From the NCBI GenBank assembly GCA_964017235.1, contig OZ024934.1, positions 89,804,706 through 89,868,705 of the forward strand: 64,000 bases of DNA, in the 5' to 3' direction. Both the position numbers and the translations under genes were made by a program. Of this stretch, positions 59,038 to 64,000 are shown in pieces (position 1 is the stretch's first letter; each line of letters opens with the position of its first letter). The stretch comes from Sabellastarte sp. h YS-2021. Taxonomy: Eukaryota > Annelida > Polychaeta > Sabellida > Sabellidae. A model generated the notes under the pieces. It searched no databases, was not told the DNA's origin, and saw nothing but the letters and a program-made list of their open reading frames with translations.

Positions 59038-60955
59038 AAGGGTGTAAACGAGTACAAAATTCGCATTCGGGTAATCGTTTGTGAAAATTCGTTTCGGTTC
59101 CGATTACTCGTTTTCCATTAGAAATGTACCAAAAACCCATCAAAACCCCCATAAATATGACGTTTTGGGGTATTTCTGCATATATAAATCATTTTAATTA
59201 TGTAAATGCAATTAAAAAATCCTTTTACTAACCTTATTTCCATCATCTTTATCCACGATTGACAAATACTTAAGGTACTGAATCTACAGGTGTACTATTT
59301 TCAAAGTGAGGCTAAGGTATGTATACGTTTAATAGAAGTCTGGGCTTTTATTTTTTTACGGTGGCTCAAACAAAAAAGATCATGCTGTGGTTCTTTTCTC
59401 TGGTATTGCACCAGATGATGAAATTTAATGAAAAGTAATAAATAACAGTTAGACATGTTGCCTTTTGTGTTTTATTGTGTTTTATAAAGATGGAGTGAAT
59501 AAAATGGTGGACTTTATCCTGATGCAGCCAAATACAACATACACATTTTATTTCAAAATATTGACCTTTTAAGCAAGTTGCTGTTGATAAAACTTCAAAT
59601 TTCAAACTTTTATTTTAAAAAATTCAAACAAAAATATTAATTCAGTGATATTTTGCAGAAAAGCAATATTAATTTCAACATGCTAATATTAACTACTTAA
59701 ACTGTCCTTATTTCTGCCATAGCCTTAACTAGTATAATGATGGCAACACCATAGCCCACTCAAATGTTCCCAAAGTGCTCTCAATTTACGAAAAATTCTC
59801 TGTCCCAAGTTCAACATCAAATATTAAGCACTGAAAGTGACATTTTATTATCCAAATGGTGTCAGTCAAATGTACCATCAGTGTCAGAAGGTAGAGATGG
59901 CAGGCTGGGTACATTTGCAACATTAGAATTAGAGTCATTACATTCCTGTTTGATGTCAACATTGGATGTTCTGGGAGTGGTGGCCTGCTGCACAGATACA
60001 ATATCCCCAACCTGATATGCAGTTGATTCCGTTTGAGGTTCATCGGCAGAAAATTGTTTCAGCAAGTCAGAAATTGTCGGTTTAAGGTATTTATGCAGAA
60101 AAAGAATTTCATTGACAGTGTCTGGGGCAAGTGACCCCCTGAGTTTTGACACAGTCAATCCTGCAACAGAAAAAACTCTTTCACTTGGGACAGATGTTGC
60201 AGGGATGCACAAGTACTGTTTGGCAAGTTGTGCCAATTTGGGATACCTTGTTTGTGCACCAGACCACCACTCCAAGGGATTGGCAATCTTAATTGGCTCC
60301 TTCAAAAAATCACTGTATTCATCAATTGTGTCGTCATTTGTTAAGTCAACTATAACATCCCCCAACAGGCAGTTATTTTTGGCTTTTTACCTTGTGGTTC
60401 CCCTTCGATTTTGACCTTAACCTGTGCTTCTGGATTTTCACTTTGTTTATTGGCAACTAAAGCATTAATTCGGTTTCTGACAATGTCTTGCTGTGGTGGG
60501 GAAAGTATCTTAAGACTTTTGTACCTGGGATCTAGAGCTAAGGCCAAAATCAAAGGGGAACACTGCACTACATCATCTATTGGGATACCAGAACCATCCA
60601 CATGAAACCTCTGCTTTAATTTTCAATTTTAAATCTGTCCCTATCCCTGAATCAATGTCACTTTCTGCAAGTGTCTGAAAAAGGCCATGAAGTAATATGA
60701 ACACCTGACTGCCTGTTGGGGTGCTTTGAGTAGCAACAACCGAGTGATTAAAGTGGCCCACAAGCCTCCTGGCAGCACCAAGTGCTCTGCTGATTGAGGT
60801 AATTTTTAAGCCATCCTCTATGCATAGCTGCAGGGTATGGGCAAAGCATCCTAAACAATGAAAATAAATGAGTAATTTTTAGTGATTCAATTGTGAACAT
60901 CTTAGTAACATGGAGAATTAATTTAGTTGTAATATTAATTTGTTTATTCATTTGT
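59038..60955 (-). pseudogene. hAT-family transposase, 3' part, broken
   Basis: Minus-strand pieces, N to C. 60855-60730: CFAHTLQLCIEDGLK ... AARRLVGHFNHS. 60601-60350: a frame with ALALDPRYKSLKIL. 60365-59862: NPLEWWSGAQTRYPKLAQLA, TSVPSERVFSVAGLTVSKLR and VNEILFLHKYL, the hAT C-terminal dimerisation region. Frame changes near 60605 and 60360 break the reading. The N-terminal half, with any BED zinc finger, is missing above 60860. AGGGTGTAAACGAGTAC at 59042 resembles a hAT terminus and may be its 3' end. Non-functional as read. Confidence 0.82.
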
Positions 60956-60960
60956 GCCAT

Positions 60961-61018
60961 TTTGTGGTTTTATGTAGCTTTCAACACTGTACAGGTCATA
61001 TTACGACTGGTAGTTGCT
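60961..61018 (-). mobile_element. SINE body fragment
   Basis: Short piece of the SINE family: GCTTTCAACACTGTACAGGT, then CATATTACGACTGGTAGTTG. No head. It adjoins the broken hAT copy. Confidence 0.65.
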
Positions 61019-61104
61019 ATTAGCAAGTTTTATTAACTTACTAATATTTCATTTTTTGGCAGTGAGGGGGAGGGCAGACTATTCACTGACAAGGAAATGT
61101 ATAA

Positions 61105-61370
61105 TCATTTACCAACAGGCTCTTTAGATCTTTATTCTTCATGTCAGTATATCAACTGTGCTGGCGAGGAAAAAGAGGTTTAAGGCAGACCATTCACCAA
61201 CAGGCTCTTTAAATCTTTATGGTAGTGTAAGTATATCAACTGTGCTGGCGAGGAAAGAGAGGTTTAAGGCAGACCATTCACCAACAGGCTCTTTAGATCT
61301 TTATGGCAGTGTAAGTATATCAACTGTGCTGGCGAGGAAACAGAGGTTTAAGACAGATCATTCACAATTT
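61105..61370 (+). repeat. 84-bp tandem repeat, about 3 units
   Basis: ACCAACAGGCTCTTTAGATC recurs at 61111, 61196 and 61280 (84-85-bp period), with GTGCTGGCGAGGAAA in each unit. Short open frames over it come from the period of 28 codons. Confidence 0.88.
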
Positions 61371-61434
61371 TTTTATTCTTCATGATGTTTTTGTATATTT
61401 TTCAACACAACCCCAACAGAGGTTAAATGCAGAC

Positions 61435-61915
61435 TAGGGATGGGTCGGTACCAAAAATGTGTACATCGGGAGGTCGCGACCGTACCGATTCCAGGACGCT
61501 GCGTTTTAGTACACCCCAATCAAACATGGACGTTTCCTCTTCACGACATCACAATAAAAGTGGCCAAATGTACAAAATATGGAATAAACGCATATAATTT
61601 CTTCAGATTTCTTGTTTGTTCCCAATATTTTAAGTTTTCCTTCAATTTTATGGACTGACAAGCGAAATTGAGGTTATATATTGTCGTAACCAAAACATGG
61701 CAGTTCTCAACGTTTCGCTATAAAAGTCTGGAAATGGACGAAAATATGGGGATAAAAGCTTATAATTTCTTCAGATTTTGGGTATGTTTCTAATATTTTA
61801 ACTCTTCCTTCCATTATATATGGTGACAAGCGAAGTGGCGGTTTTAAAATCTCGTCACGGTATTTCAGTAAAATGCTCTCGATTCCGAGATAGCGGAACT
61901 ACCGACCCATCCCTA
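61435..61915. mobile_element. hAT-type MITE (481 bp), TAGGGATGGGTCGGTA ends
   Basis: Ends TAGGGATGGGTCGGTA and TACCGACCCATCCCTA are perfect inverted repeats. 8-bp target duplication ATGCAGAC at 61427-61434 and 61916-61923. The interior is shared with 57814-58312. Confidence 0.92.
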
Positions 61916-61952
61916 ATGCAGACTATTCAATTTAATTCTTTTTGAATGTATA

Positions 61953-62171
61953 ATATTTATGTTGTATATCACACATAGTACCTTATCGGTTATATTGTGC
62001 CAGGTAGCTGAAAGGGCAGAGGAACAAGTACATACAGTTGGTCAAGGTTCTGTACTATAAACTACCAACCAACTACAAGCCACTATCAACTTTCCCACGT
62101 GAGGTCAAGTCAGGATTTGAACTCTGATCTCAGAGGTTGGAAGCAAGTGTTACCACTGTGCAATATGGCCC
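61953..62171 (-). mobile_element. tRNA-headed SINE copy
   Basis: Flanked by an 11-bp direct repeat TTGAATGTATA (61942-61952 and 62172-62182). Body (AGTACATACAGTTGGTCAAG) and decayed head (GATTTGAACTC, CCTCTGAGATC on the minus strand). Confidence 0.82.
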
Positions 62172-62286
62172 TTGAATGTATACTATTAATTTATATGTAT
62201 ATGTATTAAATCTCATGAGTATCAGCATAATTGAGAAATCATCATCCTGCATAATTCTACAAAAATTAGCTACGTCAATTTTTCAA

Positions 62287-64000
62287 ACTAGATTGGGCCA
62301 ACTCGGCGCCAACATATCCCCAGACAGGTCATCACTCACGCCACAGGTTTTGATCGGGAATTTTTTAAAACATAATTACCCATTATTATATGAACTTCAG
62401 CACATCAATCTACTCTGTTTATATCTTCCCAAGGAAGATGGTGTATCCCCAGACACCGAATACATAACTCAAATTATATTTTCAATCTTCCTGCAATGAT
62501 AACTCTAAACCTATTTTCAAAGTATTTAAATGATTGATGATTGAATGTCCATTCTAAAATAATAATCCCAAAAGAGCATATCTGTTTCTATATTTGTTGA
62601 CAAATAAAATATTATTTTAACTCAACTCATCATACTTTTCAATCTTCCTTCAAAGTATTTAAATGATTGATGATTCAATGTCCATTCTAAAATTCATAAT
62701 CCCAAAAGCGCATATCTGTTTCTATATTTGTTCACAAATAAAATATTATTTAAAAAAAAATTATTTATATTATTATTTTATTATATTATTTTTAGAATTT
62801 GCAAATTGTTTTCAGTTATTCATTTCCTCTATACCTGTATATGTGGTCCATATATATGCAACCTAAATATGTGACACAATCTCAGTTCTGACTCCCCTTT
62901 GTGTTATATGTAATGAAGCCCACTACCTCCCACCCCCACCCCTCTCCCCTTCTCCACACCTCTCTCACTATTACACAAGATCTGCAACCCCATTGAGTTC
63001 TTTGTTTCTCATCTGATATCATTAAATACCTTTGTTTATTTAGTGTCACTCAATATAGCTGGAGGTCCCAGAGGTGGGGATAAATGGTAAACAAACAATC
63101 TATATAAAAGGGGTACTCAAATACAAAAAGAATTGAGAATTTTAAGTATGTGATTATCAACTGAAATGAGTTCATAACTGTAGGAGCTGTGTCAAAATTA
63201 ACTGAGGCAAGTTGAATAAAACTGGGCTAGTTGAGGGTTAAAAATCCCCTAGTTTTACTACATAAGGATATAATTTCATTAATATTGGGACTTAAAGCTC
63301 ACTTAAAGTGTCCATTTTGTCTACTTGAATATGTTTAACCAGTTTCATTTTAAAAAGTTAAAAACTCAGCAAGCAGAGGTATAACACACAAAAATAAGTT
63401 CTTAAAAGACTAAGATAGCCATAACATTATTAATAATCAAAATTTAAATAGACAGGCATTTCCTTTGAAAAATTCAAAGATTTCAGCTCTATAACCCACA
63501 TAGTTTGACAGTTACTGGGCTTTAAAGTGGCATAATGTCCATAAATTGGGTTTCTGTGGGCATTTTACAATTGTTAAAGAGACCTTAGCAATTAAACTAC
63601 AGATCTGAAACTTTTTGGGGGACATACATAACAAACAAAAATTATATATAATACAGTTTAAGACTTGTCACACTAAGCATTTCCAAATAACCGGGCAAAA
63701 TACGGAAAAAATGCCAAAAAAGGCACTTGGGCGAGTGTCTATGGCCCTCATACACAGGTTAAATGCCTACTAAAAACCTTGATTTTCGGCACATGTAAAA
63801 AGGACATAATAATGTATTCCCAGATGGGATTTCAGCTCCATCAATCACATAGTTTAACAGTCACAGGGCTTAAAGGTGGTAAAAAGTCCAAAGTCGATGT
63901 GGCTTTCAAATTAAAGCTTCAGACTTAAAATTTGTTACATACTAAGATTACACATAGAATATGTATCTAATAAAGTTTGAAACTTCTCAGACTTACCATT
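62287..64000 (+). mobile_element. Helentron-like family A copy 5 (short form, cut by window end)
   Basis: Starts ACTAGATTGGGCC and follows copy 4, sharing its GAGGTGGGG/ATAAATGG deletion and the ~30-bp deletion at about 63890. The 3' end lies outside the window. Confidence 0.65.

Overview
The window is animal nuclear DNA. It has an intron-rich gene with GT-AG introns on the minus strand, an AT-rich background, and dense transposons: hAT MITEs with 8-bp target duplications, tRNA-headed SINEs, LINE 3' fragments, and large non-coding repeats with a terminal hairpin. A marine lophotrochozoan, most likely a bivalve mollusc, fits best. That is inferred from repeat style and protein divergence and is not proven.

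Almost the whole window is one gene, the orthologue of PHRF1 (PHD and RING finger domain protein 1, an E3 ligase-like, RNA polymerase II CTD-linked factor). It reads from the ATG at 57083 down to the stop at 1471-1469. I could join 25 coding exons with consistent splice phases into a protein of about 1908 residues. In order these encode an acidic N-terminus, RING finger, C4HC3 PHD finger, basic K/R-rich linker, conserved DLLG...RDGSL segment, acidic region with two EYDPxxPTN motifs, RS domain, proline-rich region and C-terminal SRI-type domain. The exon at 9501-9605 is either a phase-0 cassette or an alternative terminal exon that would remove the SRI domain.

Layout from low to high coordinates. 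1-1468: 3' UTR and downstream DNA, with AATAAA at 1006-1011 on the minus strand. 1469-12086: last four exons, a hAT MITE, a SINE and a 3.1-kb array of 48-bp units. 12518-16356: a Helentron-like element holding 133-bp and 169-bp tandem arrays. 17549-20727: five proline-rich exons. 20877-26697: nested inverted-repeat elements. 27285-31034: copy 1 of a second Helentron-like family; copies 2-5 are at 33571, 44136, 53567 and 62287. 31229-32706: the large RS exon. 37762-38700: the large acidic exon. 39077-52919: middle and N-terminal exons, including RING and PHD. 56970-57091: first recognised coding exon. 57092-64000: upstream DNA with a LINE remnant, hAT MITEs, a broken hAT transposase, a SINE and the truncated fifth Helentron-like copy.

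Most long open reading frames here are not genes. Those over 4870-8095 come from a 48-bp (16-codon) repeat that stays open in several frames on both strands.
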